The notes beneath the pieces were generated by a model. It worked only from the letters and a program-made list of their open reading frames with translations, did not search any database and was not told the origin of the DNA. Both the position numbers and the translations under genes were made by a program. A DNA stretch of 50,399 nt, from assembly GCA_031976175.1 (NCBI GenBank), contig DALYLR010000027.1, positions 1-50,399 on the forward strand, read 5' to 3'. Every line of letters begins with the position of its first letter. The first letter of the stretch is position 1. The DNA comes from DMER01 sp003451645. GTDB taxonomy: Bacteria; Pseudomonadota; Alphaproteobacteria; Micropepsales; Micropepsaceae. This document shows, one piece after another, positions 8,279 through 17,457 of this stretch.

Positions 8279-8952
8279 TAGGCATCCCGACCTACCTGCC
8301 GGAAGGCGAAGGGCAATGAGCGGCCACGAGAACGCGAATGCGGGCATGGTTCGCGGCAGGGGGTACGGCCCTTAGGTTCTTCCTGGGGTGTTTTGTATGC
8401 GGGGGGCGGAAGCGCAATGCTTCTCTAGCGGCAGGTGCGCAACGCACTTGCGCACTTATACGCAACCGGCCACCCGCGGAAGCGCCTTGCGCACCCTTTC
8501 GCGCGTGCAAGCCTTTCTTAGCATTGAGGTCCACGGGACGCGAGGCCGAGACTCACCCAAAAGCCCTGCCGGTCAGCAAGGAAATTGATCCAATCGGCGG
8601 AGGCTGACTCGTGGGTTCGCGATATCTGTTCGTTCGGCAGGATTCTTGGACGTTGATAATTGTTTGAAGGTGTTACTGGTCAAGGGCAACGATTTGGATC
8701 ACTCTGTGCCGCGCTCGGATTGGGTGAATGGCGGGTGGCCCGGCTTAGATCTTGTACTGATCTTCCAGGTCTTGAGTTTGCAGGCGAGACATCCGCTTTC
8801 AGGCGAGCGGTGTGACTATTTGTTCAATGACCGTCCGTCTTTTGCATGGTTTCTGGGGATGAGCCCAGCCTGCTGAAAGAGCGTTGCGCGTGGCGGCCGG
8901 CGCTGGCAACGTCATCTCAAATACAAAGTAGTTGCTTATCTCCGAGGCCGTC
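8279..8952. other. Stretch without a confident gene
   Basis: About 670 bp. A 19-codon frame (ATG at 8316, stop before 8375) has a purine-rich upstream GAAGGCGAAGGG and could be a truncated gene start. Longer frames at 8338-8607 (89 codons, Cys/Arg-rich) and 8646-8876 (76 codons) have no recognisable family and poor upstream signals. This looks like the eroded junction between the island's replication module and its metabolic cargo. Confidence 0.4.
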
Positions 8953-9624
8953 ATGGATCTGCTCGATTTTGGTCTCAAACCGTTGAGCGCCTACCTGCCC
9001 AAGTCCGTCCTGGATGCGGTGCGGCGGCGATCGCGCAGGAGAAGCTTCAAAGATCATCAAGCCGTGCATAGGAGAGGCGACGACGAAGCGCGCCTGTGTA
9101 TCGTGGCGCAGGGTATGGTGCGGTTCGGGCGGTTCCAGCATGACGGCTCATTCAAGCTGCTCGCGATGCTTGGGCCGGGCGCCCACTACGGCGACGTGGC
9201 CCTCCAGCGTCAAACCTTCACGCAAAATGTCTACGCGCATGGACGAACCGAGATCGATGTGATCGAGGCGGCCGCGCTCGAAACCATTGTGCTTGATCAC
9301 CCTGAACTCGCCATCGCCCTCTGGCGTTGCAACACGGCGCGACTGAATGCTGTGCTCGAATTGTATGATGACGCGAGAACGTTGAACGTGACCGCTCGGC
9401 TGGCCAAGGTGATCTATGTCCATACCGGGCGGGGCGAACTGCCGGACGGTGTTGCTTGCCTTCAACGCGATCTTGCCGAACTGCTCGGAGTTTCGAAGGT
9501 CGCTGTTGGAAAGGCGATGCGAGACCTGGAAAAGGCAGGGCTGATCCAGTCTGGCTATCGCCAGATCATCGTGCCCAACAAGTCCAAACTGAAGGTGTGG
9601 TTGCGCAAATCCGGAGCGGCCTGA
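8953..9624 (+). CDS. Crp/Fnr-family transcriptional regulator
   Basis: 223 residues from the ATG at 8953. The N-terminal two-thirds is a cyclic-nucleotide-binding-like beta barrel (LCIVAQGMVRFGR, then LLAMLGPGAHYGDVAL), and the C-terminus is the HTH_Crp winged helix (LQRDLAELLGVSKVAVGKAMRDLEKAGLI). No N-terminal cysteine cluster for an FNR iron-sulfur centre is seen. It precedes the acyl-CoA dehydrogenase operon in the same direction, about 175 bp away, so it may regulate that cluster. The effector is unknown. Confidence 0.85.
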   Translation: MDLLDFGLKPLSAYLPKSVLDAVRRRSRRRSFKDHQAVHRRGDDEARLCIVAQGMVRFGRFQHDGSFKLLAMLGPGAHYGDVALQRQTFTQNVYAHGRTEIDVIEAAALETIVLDHPELAIALWRCNTARLNAVLELYDDARTLNVTARLAKVIYVHTGRGELPDGVACLQRDLAELLGVSKVAVGKAMRDLEKAGLIQSGYRQIIVPNKSKLKVWLRKSGAA

Positions 9625-9798
9625 AGCGCTTGGACGTCCGGTTCCGTGCGCGCTGAACCCGTTACCTGAAACGCTCGAAACATCCTGCCAAATACAAACT
9701 TGTTTGTCTTCGTCGCGATTGGACGGTGGCATGATGCGTCTATATCAAGAACGTCACCCGGTGAATGGGCCGAGGTGAACCAACCGGAGGAGCGCGCC

Positions 9799-11004
9799 AT
9801 GAGTTCGACAGATCTTACCGGAGACCAAAAAGAGTTTGGCGAGTATGTCCGCCGCTGGCTGACAAAAAACGCGCCGCCGCCGCCGCCGGAGCGCTTACCC
9901 ATTACGCCTATCGAAGTCATGACCATAGGGCAGCGCGACTACCTGCAGGCCTGGCAGCGTAAGTGTTATGTCGCTGGCCTTGTCGGCGCTGACTATCCCA
10001 AGGCGTATGGCGGGCACGGCAATACCGGCTTCCAGCGGATCGCCAATCAGGAGATGAACCGCGCGGGCGTGCCCTTCCTGATCAACATTGTCGGCCTGAG
10101 CATGGCTGCGCCGACCATCTTGCAACACGGAACCGAAGAGCAGAAGCGCAAGTTTATTCCAGGATGTCTGTCGGGTGACGAGATCTGGTGCCAGGGTTTT
10201 TCTGAGCCGGGGGCCGGCTCGGACCTTGCCAACCAGCGCACGTCTGCTGTCCGCGATGGCGATGAGTGGATCATCAATGGGCACAAGGTGTGGACCAGCC
10301 TGGGCCATTTCGCCAAGTGGATGATCCTCGTCACGCGCACCGATAAAACCCACAAATATGATGGGCTCACATATTTCCTGTGCCCGATCGCAGGCCATCC
10401 CGGCGTAAGGGTCCGGCCCTTGGTGAAAATCACAGGCGAGACCGGCTTCAACGAAGTGTTCTTCGAGGATGTCCGGATTCCAGACGCCTACCGGCTTGAT
10501 GATGTGGGCAAGGGCTGGGCGGTTGCGATGACCACGCTTCTGGCCGAACGCGGCGCGTCCGAAGGCGCCGGCAGCGGAGGCGGCGGCGGCGCCAGCGCGA
10601 TCGAGCAACTCATCGACCTGGCGAAAAGCAGCTGGCGGAACGGCGTGTTGGCGGCCGACGATCCGGTGACGCGCGATGCGATCATGCGCCGCGCGATCGT
10701 AGCGGAAGGCCTGCGCCAGAACGCCAAACGGGCGCGTGTGCCTGCGCTGTGCGATCATCCGATGCGTTTGCCGTTGCAGCAAAAACTGACGGCGAGCGAG
10801 TTCCAGCAGGACAATGCAAGGCTCGGCGTCGAGATCGCGGGCGCGCATTCCACGCTTTACAAGCGCGACCCACGGGCGCCGCATGCAGGGTACTGGCCGC
10901 TGGCCTATCTCAATTCCTACGGCAATACGATCGCCGCTGGCACCAATGAGATTCAACGCAACATCCTTGGCGAGCGAGTGCTCGGCCTAGCAAAGTCGAA
11001 ATAG
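9799..11004 (+). CDS. Acyl-CoA dehydrogenase (first of a pair)
   Basis: 401 residues from the ATG at 9799, with GGAGG 8 bp upstream. It shows the FAD-dependent acyl-CoA dehydrogenase architecture: N-terminal helical domain, beta domain with WCQGFSEPGAGSDLA and VWTSLGHFA, and C-terminal helical domain ending NTIAAGTNEIQRNILGER, the usual flavin/dimer contact. A Gly-rich loop (about 255-263) is unusual. It would oxidise an acyl-CoA to the 2-enoyl-CoA and pass electrons to ETF. It is followed after 10 bp by a second, divergent dehydrogenase, the layout of heteromeric enzymes acting on cyclic or branched substrates. Confidence 0.9.
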   Translation: MSSTDLTGDQKEFGEYVRRWLTKNAPPPPPERLPITPIEVMTIGQRDYLQAWQRKCYVAGLVGADYPKAYGGHGNTGFQRIANQEMNRAGVPFLINIVGLSMAAPTILQHGTEEQKRKFIPGCLSGDEIWCQGFSEPGAGSDLANQRTSAVRDGDEWIINGHKVWTSLGHFAKWMILVTRTDKTHKYDGLTYFLCPIAGHPGVRVRPLVKITGETGFNEVFFEDVRIPDAYRLDDVGKGWAVAMTTLLAERGASEGAGSGGGGGASAIEQLIDLAKSSWRNGVLAADDPVTRDAIMRRAIVAEGLRQNAKRARVPALCDHPMRLPLQQKLTASEFQQDNARLGVEIAGAHSTLYKRDPRAPHAGYWPLAYLNSYGNTIAAGTNEIQRNILGERVLGLAKSK

Positions 11005-11014
11005 GGGTGCGGGC

Positions 11015-12205
11015 ATGACCACAACAAAGACGGCGCCGAGGGATTTCGGCTTTGGCGAAGACGAAGCGATGCTGCGCGACACGGCGCGCAAGATGCTCAG
11101 CGAGCGTTTGCCCCTGGAGAAGTTGCGGACGCTGGTCGCAGAAGCGCCGGAGCCGGTCTATGACAAGGGTGAGCGCGCGCCCTGGGATAAACAGCTCTGG
11201 GCTGAGATTGTCGCAATGGGGTGGACGGGCCTTGCCGCCGGTGAGGCGGAGGGCGGGTCGGGCGTCTCGCTCGCTGGTATTACAGGGATGGTCGAAGAGG
11301 TGGGCCGCCACGCTCTGCCATCGCCATTGATCCCGACATTGATGGCAAGCCTGGTGTTACGCCAAGCGGGCGGGGCCGTTGCCAGCCAGATCCTTGCGCG
11401 TATCGCAGGTGGGGCGACCGCAAGCCTTGCTATTACGAACGACCGTGGCAGTTGGGAGCCGGAGGACGCGCCTTTGATCGCGAGTGACGTCGCTGGCGAG
11501 CTGGTCCTGCATGGCGACGCGCGCTTCGTCCAGGACGCCTTCAAAGCGGATGTTTTGGTGGCAAGCGCAAGGCTTGGCGACAAGATCGTTTTGTGCGCCG
11601 TGGAAACGGGTGCCAAGGGTCTGAGCCTTGAGGCCGACCATATTCACGACCTGACGCGCGATCAGGCGAGCGCCCATTTCGTCGGCGTCCGTGTGGGCGC
11701 AGAGGCGATTGTGTCCCGTGACGCCGAGCTAGTGTTGGAGGGTGTCTGGCCGTCCCTCCTTGTGCTTGTTTCGGCTGACCTTTGTGGGGCCAGCGAGCGG
11801 TTGCTCCAGACCACCGTGGACTACGCCAAGGAGCGCGTTCAATTCGACCGGCCCATCGGTTTTTTCCAGGCGGTGAAGCATCCTTTGGTCAACGCCATGG
11901 TTGAGATCGACCGTGCGCGGTCGCTGCTCTACTACGCCGCCGCGGAGATCGATGCCGGATCGGGGAAGGCGGAAATCGCCGCCCGCATGGCCAAGAGCGC
12001 TGCATCTGACGCCGCCGCTTTCATCTCGGACCGGGCGATCCAACTGCATGGCGGGATCGGGTTCACTTGGGAGTACGGCTTGCACATCTATTTCAAGCGG
12101 AACCTGCACAATCAGGCGTTTCTCGGGGATGGCGTGCACCAGCGCAAGAAGCTCGCGGAGCTGCTGATCGGGCCCTTGAGCACGTCGCCGAATCTGGATC
12201 GGTGA
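11015..12205 (+). CDS. Acyl-CoA dehydrogenase (second of a pair)
   Basis: 396 residues, same fold as its neighbour but a different branch: N-terminal GFGEDEAMLRDTAR, central LVSADLCGASERLL and YAKERVQFDRPIGFFQAVKHPL, and C-terminal QLHGGIGFTWEYGLHIYFKR. The active-site loop differs from that of the first dehydrogenase, as in alpha2-beta2 dehydrogenases where only one subunit keeps the base. Close spacing implies one mRNA. The substrate is unknown; the surrounding ligase, isomerase and GSTs suggest breakdown of an alicyclic or aromatic acid. Confidence 0.9.
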   Translation: MTTTKTAPRDFGFGEDEAMLRDTARKMLSERLPLEKLRTLVAEAPEPVYDKGERAPWDKQLWAEIVAMGWTGLAAGEAEGGSGVSLAGITGMVEEVGRHALPSPLIPTLMASLVLRQAGGAVASQILARIAGGATASLAITNDRGSWEPEDAPLIASDVAGELVLHGDARFVQDAFKADVLVASARLGDKIVLCAVETGAKGLSLEADHIHDLTRDQASAHFVGVRVGAEAIVSRDAELVLEGVWPSLLVLVSADLCGASERLLQTTVDYAKERVQFDRPIGFFQAVKHPLVNAMVEIDRARSLLYYAAAEIDAGSGKAEIAARMAKSAASDAAAFISDRAIQLHGGIGFTWEYGLHIYFKRNLHNQAFLGDGVHQRKKLAELLIGPLSTSPNLDR

Positions 12206-12242
12206 CCCATACCTAGCATCACGCACAACGGGAGGACGCGCC

Positions 12243-13217
12243 ATGAAGACCAGGTTGACAGAACTACTTGGCATCGAAGCGCCTATTATCTGCGGCGGCA
12301 TGATGCGTGTTGGCACTGCGGATCTTGCTGCAGCTGTTTCGAATGCTGGCGGGCTCGGGGTCATGACGGCGCTGACGCAGAAAACGCCCGAGGGCCTCTA
12401 CAACGAGATCGAGCGCTGCAAGGCGCTCACCGACAAACCGTTCGGTGTGAATCTTACGGTCGGGGTCGTCGCGACCAAGATCGACTATGACGAGTATATC
12501 GAGGTGATCACGCGAAGCGGTGTGACGATTGTTGAGACGGCCGGGCGCAGCCCCGAGCCGTTCATGGAGCGCTTCAGGGCCGCTGGCATCAAGGTCATCC
12601 ACAAATGCGTGACCGTTCGCCACTCGCTGGCCGCAGAGCGGCTCGGCGTCGATGTGGTCAGCATTGATGGGTTTGAGTGCGCGGGTCACCCAGGTGAGCA
12701 GGATGTGGGCGGTCTTGTGCTGTTCCCAGCCGCGGCGCGCGCGCTCAAGATTCCGGTGGTCGCCTCAGGCGGCATCGCGGATGGCCGGGGTCTCGCCGCG
12801 GCCCTGGCGCTCGGCTGCGACGGCATCAATATGGGTACCCGTTTCATGGCCACCCAGGAAGCGCCCATCCACGACGGCATCAAGCAGAAGATCGTGGAGA
12901 TGGACGAAAATCAGACCCAGATCATCTTCCGCAGCTATCGCAACACCGCACGCGTCTACAAGAACGCGATCTCGAAGAAAGTCGCCGAGATCGAAGCGGC
13001 CGGCGGCGGCTTTGAGCAAGTGCATGAGTATGTCTCCGGCACCAATCAGGAGAAAGCTTGGACAACCGGCGATATCGACGCCGGCATGGTAACGGCGGGC
13101 ATGTCCGGCGCTTTCGTGGACGATGTGCCGACCTGCAAGGAACTGGTTCAGAGGATCGTTGCAGACGCCGAACGGATCATCACGCAGCGCCTGACGAGCA
13201 TGGTTGGCCGATCCTGA
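12243..13217 (+). CDS. Nitronate monooxygenase / 2-nitropropane dioxygenase-like FMN enzyme
   Basis: 324 residues forming an FMN TIM barrel. The start TELLGIEAPIICGGMMRVG and the later VSIDGFECAGHPGE, VVASGGIADGRGLAAAL and GINMGTRFMATQEA match the NMO/2-nitropropane dioxygenase family, including the phosphate-binding SGGIADG and GTRF turns. The ATG has GGGAGGA upstream. In fatty-acid-type clusters such proteins often act as enoyl or flavin oxidoreductases rather than on nitroalkanes, so the substrate is open. It is 37 bp behind the dehydrogenase pair and probably cotranscribed. Confidence 0.85.
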   Translation: MKTRLTELLGIEAPIICGGMMRVGTADLAAAVSNAGGLGVMTALTQKTPEGLYNEIERCKALTDKPFGVNLTVGVVATKIDYDEYIEVITRSGVTIVETAGRSPEPFMERFRAAGIKVIHKCVTVRHSLAAERLGVDVVSIDGFECAGHPGEQDVGGLVLFPAAARALKIPVVASGGIADGRGLAAALALGCDGINMGTRFMATQEAPIHDGIKQKIVEMDENQTQIIFRSYRNTARVYKNAISKKVAEIEAAGGGFEQVHEYVSGTNQEKAWTTGDIDAGMVTAGMSGAFVDDVPTCKELVQRIVADAERIITQRLTSMVGRS

Positions 13218-13333
13218 ATGGTTTCTGGCCGTCTGAGAGCTTCCGTTTGCACGCCCAATTTGCTCACTCCAGAAAGGGTTAATGCGTCTCGGCCTCAAGG
13301 AGAGGCCCGAACTGAAACAGGAAAGAGGTCTCA

Positions 13334-14281
13334 ATGCCGAAGAAAATCTATGTGACGGCGGCCATCGCACTCGCAGGCACAGGTGCACTCGCGGGTTTCA
13401 AAGGCCTTAGCCAGGTAATGGACATTGCTAAATACGAACGCACCCTGGACACTTATGCCCAGACCGACACAACCGTGACAAAGGTCACTAATCGAAAGGG
13501 CGCGGATGGTCGCGACGCCGCTCTGATATCTGCCTTCTTCGGCCTCGACAACGCGCTGCCCAAACGCTCCACAGACCGCGTCGCGTGTGAAGGAGGTGGC
13601 GGCGCGGACGGTATGCCCGTGATCTTCTCGCACGAGGTCGATATCAAGACCCTGGAGCCGGGCGATTTCCGCATCACGACGGAGTCCGGGGCGACGACCC
13701 GGGTCACTTGTCTGACGCTTGCACCCGCCGACGATCCCGGCGAATTGCGGACCGCCTTGCTTGCCGGTGAACTCGGCAGCGCCAAGGATCAACCTATGAC
13801 GGTCGAAATCGTTGGGAATGTGCTGTCTCGGGATGGCACCGTGAACTTCAAAGGCGCACGCGTCGCCGCCACGCGGCTTGAGGCGGGTCCGACAATGGTC
13901 TGGGCGGAAATCGTTCCTCAAGCGCAGTGGGAATTGGGGCGGCCAGCAACGAGCCTGGCTTGGGGCGGGGGCGAACGCTGTCCTGTTGGGACCAAGCAGG
14001 TCGTGCGGGTCACGTGGGGCGGCGGTGTCACCAAGCCTGACGGCCCCGATCCGGCCGATGACAAAGAGCGTCAGCTATACAAGGTCACGACCGTGCGGGC
14101 CGGCGGCACGACGGCCGTCATCACCCCGTTTGCGCTCGCCGATCTGAATGACGGCGACAATAATCACCTATTGTGCCTCGACGCGACAGACGCTGTGAAA
14201 TCGGTCTTCTTCCCCGCTGGTTATTTGACCGACCCGAGAGAAGACCTGAACCCAGACACCACCATTTCCCTGCGGCAATAA
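13334..14281 (+). CDS. Secreted or membrane-anchored hypothetical protein
   Basis: 315 residues with an N-terminal Lys-rich start and hydrophobic run (IYVTAAIALAGTGALAGF), compatible with a signal peptide or anchor. The rest is beta-rich, with two well-spaced Cys residues in the middle (RVACEGGGGADGMP, RVTCLTLAP) and two near the end (GGERCPVG, HLLCLDATD) that could form disulfides. I recognise no family. AGGAAAGAGG precedes the ATG. It sits inside the catabolic cluster, so a periplasmic accessory role is possible. Confidence 0.7.
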   Translation: MPKKIYVTAAIALAGTGALAGFKGLSQVMDIAKYERTLDTYAQTDTTVTKVTNRKGADGRDAALISAFFGLDNALPKRSTDRVACEGGGGADGMPVIFSHEVDIKTLEPGDFRITTESGATTRVTCLTLAPADDPGELRTALLAGELGSAKDQPMTVEIVGNVLSRDGTVNFKGARVAATRLEAGPTMVWAEIVPQAQWELGRPATSLAWGGGERCPVGTKQVVRVTWGGGVTKPDGPDPADDKERQLYKVTTVRAGGTTAVITPFALADLNDGDNNHLLCLDATDAVKSVFFPAGYLTDPREDLNPDTTISLRQ

Positions 14282-14303
14282 GCAACAACTGAGGCGCCAA
14301 CTT

Positions 14304-14945
14304 ATGACCCACTCTATCGATGTGTTCTGGTCTTTCCGGAGCCCCTATTCCTACCTCGTGACGCCTGACCTTCTTCGCTTGCGCGAGGATTTTGAGGTGG
14401 AGGTCAATCTGCGCACCGTTCTGCCGATCGCCGTGCGCGCGAAAGAAGTTCTGTTCACGGATGGACCTAGCAAGCCGCGCTACATCGTCATTGATGCGGC
14501 CCGGCGCGCCGAATTTCTGGGTATGAAGATCGCGATGCCTTCGCCCGATCCCATCGTCCAGGACATGCAGACCCTGAAGATCGCCGAGCAGCAGCCCCAC
14601 ATCTACCGCTTGGTTGGCCTTGGCGTCGAAGCAGCGCGCCGTGGCAAGGGGGTGGAACTGGCCTATCATGTTTCCCACCTGATCTGGGGCGGGGAGCCGG
14701 GATGGAATGAGGGCGACAAACTCGCGCGCGCAGTGGCCAAGGCCGGGCTCGATCTCGCCGAGATGGAGGCTGCGATCGCGACTTATGATCCCATGGTGGA
14801 CATTCAAGCAAACCAGGCCGCGCTCGAAGCGGCCGGCGGCTGGGGCGTGCCCACCATGGTGTTCAAGGGCGAGCCCTTTTTCGGCCAGGACCGGATCGAC
14901 ACGCTGCGCTGGCGTTTGGAGAAGGTTGGCGTGCCGAAACGCTGA
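14304..14945 (+). CDS. 2-Hydroxychromene-2-carboxylate isomerase-like DsbA-family protein
   Basis: 213 residues of the kappa-GST/DsbA fold: the start DVFWSFRSPYSYLV carries the Ser-Pro-Tyr-Ser motif in place of a thioredoxin CxxC, and the end has GGWGVPTMVFKGEPFFGQDRID with the cis-proline loop. HCCA isomerases use glutathione for cis-trans isomerisation in aromatic degradation (naphthalene type). Two GSTs nearby fit glutathione-dependent chemistry. The exact substrate cannot be read from the sequence. Confidence 0.8.
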   Translation: MTHSIDVFWSFRSPYSYLVTPDLLRLREDFEVEVNLRTVLPIAVRAKEVLFTDGPSKPRYIVIDAARRAEFLGMKIAMPSPDPIVQDMQTLKIAEQQPHIYRLVGLGVEAARRGKGVELAYHVSHLIWGGEPGWNEGDKLARAVAKAGLDLAEMEAAIATYDPMVDIQANQAALEAAGGWGVPTMVFKGEPFFGQDRIDTLRWRLEKVGVPKR

Positions 14946-14998
14946 GCGACACGAGAACGAACATTCATAACTCAACAAGAAACAATGGGAGGACTGCC

Positions 14999-15610
14999 AT
15001 GCTGAAACTTCACTTTGCGCCAAACTCTCGTGCCGGCCGGATCGTCTGGCTCCTTGAGGAGCTGGGACTACCCTATGACATCAACAAGATGTCCTTCCAT
15101 CCGAAGGATCTCAAATCCGATGCGCACCGCGCCCGCCATCCGCTGGGCCGGGTTCCGGTGCTGGAGGATGGCGATGTCTCGATTTTCGAATCTGGAGCCA
15201 TTGTCGATTACATCATCGAGCGACACAAGAATGGCGGCTTGAAGCCCGCCGTCAATGACCCGCGGTTTCCGGCTTATCTCCAATGGTTCCACTATTGCGA
15301 AGGCATGGTGATGCCGCCCGTGAACACGGTGGTGGTGCACACGCTGCTCCTGCCGGAAGATCGCCGGGATGCGAACGTCCTCGGTCAGGCGCAAAGGCTG
15401 CTGGCGAAAGCGCTCGAGCCCGTCAACGAAGCGCTGGCGGGAAAGGACTACCTGATCGGAGATTTTTCGGGGGCTGACATCATGCTCGGCCACGCATGTT
15501 TCATGGCGAACCGTATCGGATCGGTCAGCGATGACATGACGAACCTAAAGGCCTACGTGGCGCGCATCGCCGCGCGGCCGGCCTTCCACAAGGCCATCAC
15601 GATGGCATGA
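14999..15610 (+). CDS. Glutathione S-transferase family protein
   Basis: 203 residues. The N-terminal thioredoxin-like domain contains FAPNSRAGRIVWLLEELGLPY, RVPVLEDGD and the glutathione-binding FESGAIVDYI. The C-terminal helical domain contains DYLIGDFSGADIMLGH, the conserved N-capping box. GGGAGG lies upstream of the ATG. It should conjugate or isomerise an electrophile with glutathione. It shares about the same layout as the second GST at 17458 but is clearly a distinct paralogue. Confidence 0.88.
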   Translation: MLKLHFAPNSRAGRIVWLLEELGLPYDINKMSFHPKDLKSDAHRARHPLGRVPVLEDGDVSIFESGAIVDYIIERHKNGGLKPAVNDPRFPAYLQWFHYCEGMVMPPVNTVVVHTLLLPEDRRDANVLGQAQRLLAKALEPVNEALAGKDYLIGDFSGADIMLGHACFMANRIGSVSDDMTNLKAYVARIAARPAFHKAITMA

Positions 15611-15693
15611 CGCTTGATTGGCCCGCGGCAAGGTCACCAACACTGCGCTGTTTGCCGGCACGGGAAAGAACAAAATCGGAGGAGGAAACGTCT

Positions 15694-16287
15694 ATGAGTA
15701 CGCTCAATTCAGATCAGTTCGCCAGAATCCGAACCCTTGGCGACATTGCTCGCGTTCACGCGACCGTACGACCCGACGCCGTGGCCATGAAATTTGAGGG
15801 CCGCACGACAACCTATCGCGAGCTGGACGCGCATACGAATCGCGTTGCGCATGCTTTGCTTGCCGCGGGAATCTCGAAGGACGGCAGGATCGGTTATCTC
15901 GCAAAGAACACCGACTGCTTCTTTGAAATCCTTATCGGCGGTGCGAAGTGCGGTGCTGTAACGCTGCCTATAGGCTGGCGGCTTGCTGCCGCAGAAATCG
16001 CCTATCTGCTCGAGAATGGAGAGGTCTCACTCTTGTTCGTGGGCAGGGAGTTCGTTGCGCTGGCCCGGCAAGCGATTGAGATTTCCGGACAAAAGGTGCG
16101 CGTGATCGAACTGGAGAGCGATGCGCCAGATGGATATACGGCCTGGCGCGATAGCGGGAATGATGTCGATCCCGCAATCGCCATCAGCCCCTCTGGCACT
16201 GCACTTCAACTTTACACTTCGGGCACGACGGGTCGGCCCAAGGGCGTCATGCTGAGCCATGCCAACATGTGGCTCGGCGCGGTTTCG
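15694..16287 (+). CDS. AMP-binding acyl-CoA ligase, N-terminal part, cut by the assembly gap
   Basis: 198 codons from the ATG at 15694 (GGAGGA upstream) up to the N run. It holds the start of an ANL adenylate-forming ligase (VAMKFEGRTTTYRELDAHTN) and reaches the P-loop motif LYTSGTTGRPKGVMLSHAN before the gap. The C-terminal adenylation and CoA-binding parts are missing on this side. It would activate the pathway's carboxylic acid as its CoA thioester. What follows the gap is not in the same frame across ten bases. Confidence 0.75.
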
Positions 16288-16297
16288 NNNNNNNNNN
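16288..16297. other. Assembly gap (10 N)
   Basis: Ten unknown bases. An AMP-binding P-loop motif occurs on both sides (just before, and again at 16339-16374), and the two flanks are in different frames if the gap is really 10 bp. The true gap length and adjacency are therefore uncertain. Confidence 0.99.
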
Positions 16298-16298
16298 G

Positions 16299-17408
16299 GC
16301 GGAGTGGATGGACGCCGAAGATCCGCTATTCATCCTGTATACCTCCGGGTCCACGGGCACGCCCAAGGGCGTCATGCTGACCAATCGCAACCTTCTCGAA
16401 ATGTGGATTCGCGCCGGGCAAGCGGGGATCGACTGCTATGGTTGGGCGGAGGACGATGTCTGCCTTGTCGCCATGCCGCTTGCCCATATCGGCGGCACAG
16501 GCTGGGGCGTTGTTGGGCTGCTGAATGGTGCAGGTCTGATTGTCTTGCGTGAGTTCGATCCGCCGACTGTGCTTGGCATGATCGAGCCTGAGCGCATTAC
16601 AAAACTCTTCATGGTGCCGGCCGCATTGAACTTTTTGATACAAATGCCGGGCGCAAGGGACATCGACTACAGCCGGTTGAAGCTCATTTTCTATGGCGCA
16701 TCGCCGATCCCGATCGACCTTCTGCGCCAATCCATGGACGTCTTTGGCTGCGGCTTTTGTCAGCAATACGGAATGACGGAAGCCTGCGGGACGATCATAT
16801 ACCTGCCGCCTAAAGATCATGATCCGAATGGCAACCGCCGGATGAAGTCGGCCGGACGCGCCATGCCAGGCGTCGAGATAAAGATCATCGACAAGGATGG
16901 AAACTCACTCCCGCCTGAAACCGTTGGCGAAGTCGCCACGAGATCGTCGTCGAACATGGCTGGTTACTGGAAGAATGAGGCGGCGACGCACGAAACCATT
17001 GATGCAGAAGGCTGGCTTCGTACCGGAGACGCAGGCTATCTCGATGAGGACGGTTATCTTTACATCCACGACCGGGTGAAGGACATGATCATCTCAGGTG
17101 CGGAGAATATCTATCCCGCAGAGGTCGAGAGCGCCATTTTCGGCCATCCCTCGGTATCAGATGTCGCCGTCATCGGCGTGCCCGACGACAGATGGGGCGA
17201 GGCGGTTAAGGCCATTGTTGTTTTGAAGCCTGGCACTGAGGCCAGTGAGGCCGACCTGCTGCGATATGCCCGTGAACGGATCGCCGCCTTCAAAGTCCCA
17301 AAATCGGTTGAGTTCGTGGACATCTTGCCCCGAAATGCGTCCGGCAAGGTGCTGAAGCGCGCCTTGAGAGAGCCCTACTGGGCCGGCAAAGACCGCAATG
17401 TGAACTGA
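16299..17408 (+). CDS. AMP-binding acyl-CoA ligase, C-terminal part
   Basis: 370 codons running out of the gap. It begins EWMDAEDPLFILYTSGSTG, wording typical of acetyl-CoA synthetase, then from about 16375 continues as a medium/long-chain fatty acyl-CoA ligase: MPLAHIGGTGWG, YGMTEACGTI, WLRTGDAGYLDEDGYLYI, DRVKDMIISGAENIYP and the catalytic-lysine end LPRNASGKVLKR. The first ~25 residues therefore may derive from another gene. The rest could be the true C-terminus of the ligase at 15694. Confidence 0.75.
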   Translation, partial: AEWMDAEDPLFILYTSGSTGTPKGVMLTNRNLLEMWIRAGQAGIDCYGWAEDDVCLVAMPLAHIGGTGWGVVGLLNGAGLIVLREFDPPTVLGMIEPERITKLFMVPAALNFLIQMPGARDIDYSRLKLIFYGASPIPIDLLRQSMDVFGCGFCQQYGMTEACGTIIYLPPKDHDPNGNRRMKSAGRAMPGVEIKIIDKDGNSLPPETVGEVATRSSSNMAGYWKNEAATHETIDAEGWLRTGDAGYLDEDGYLYIHDRVKDMIISGAENIYPAEVESAIFGHPSVSDVAVIGVPDDRWGEAVKAIVVLKPGTEASEADLLRYARERIAAFKVPKSVEFVDILPRNASGKVLKRALREPYWAGKDRNVN

Positions 17409-17457
17409 AGTCGCGCGGCGCAGACATTTCACGCCCTACCCATCAGGGAGCAACAAC

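Noticed and set aside
13291..13307. Hairpin GGCCTC-AAGGA-GAGGCC as a terminator after the NMO-like gene
   Set aside because: Stem is only 6 bp and no T-run follows.
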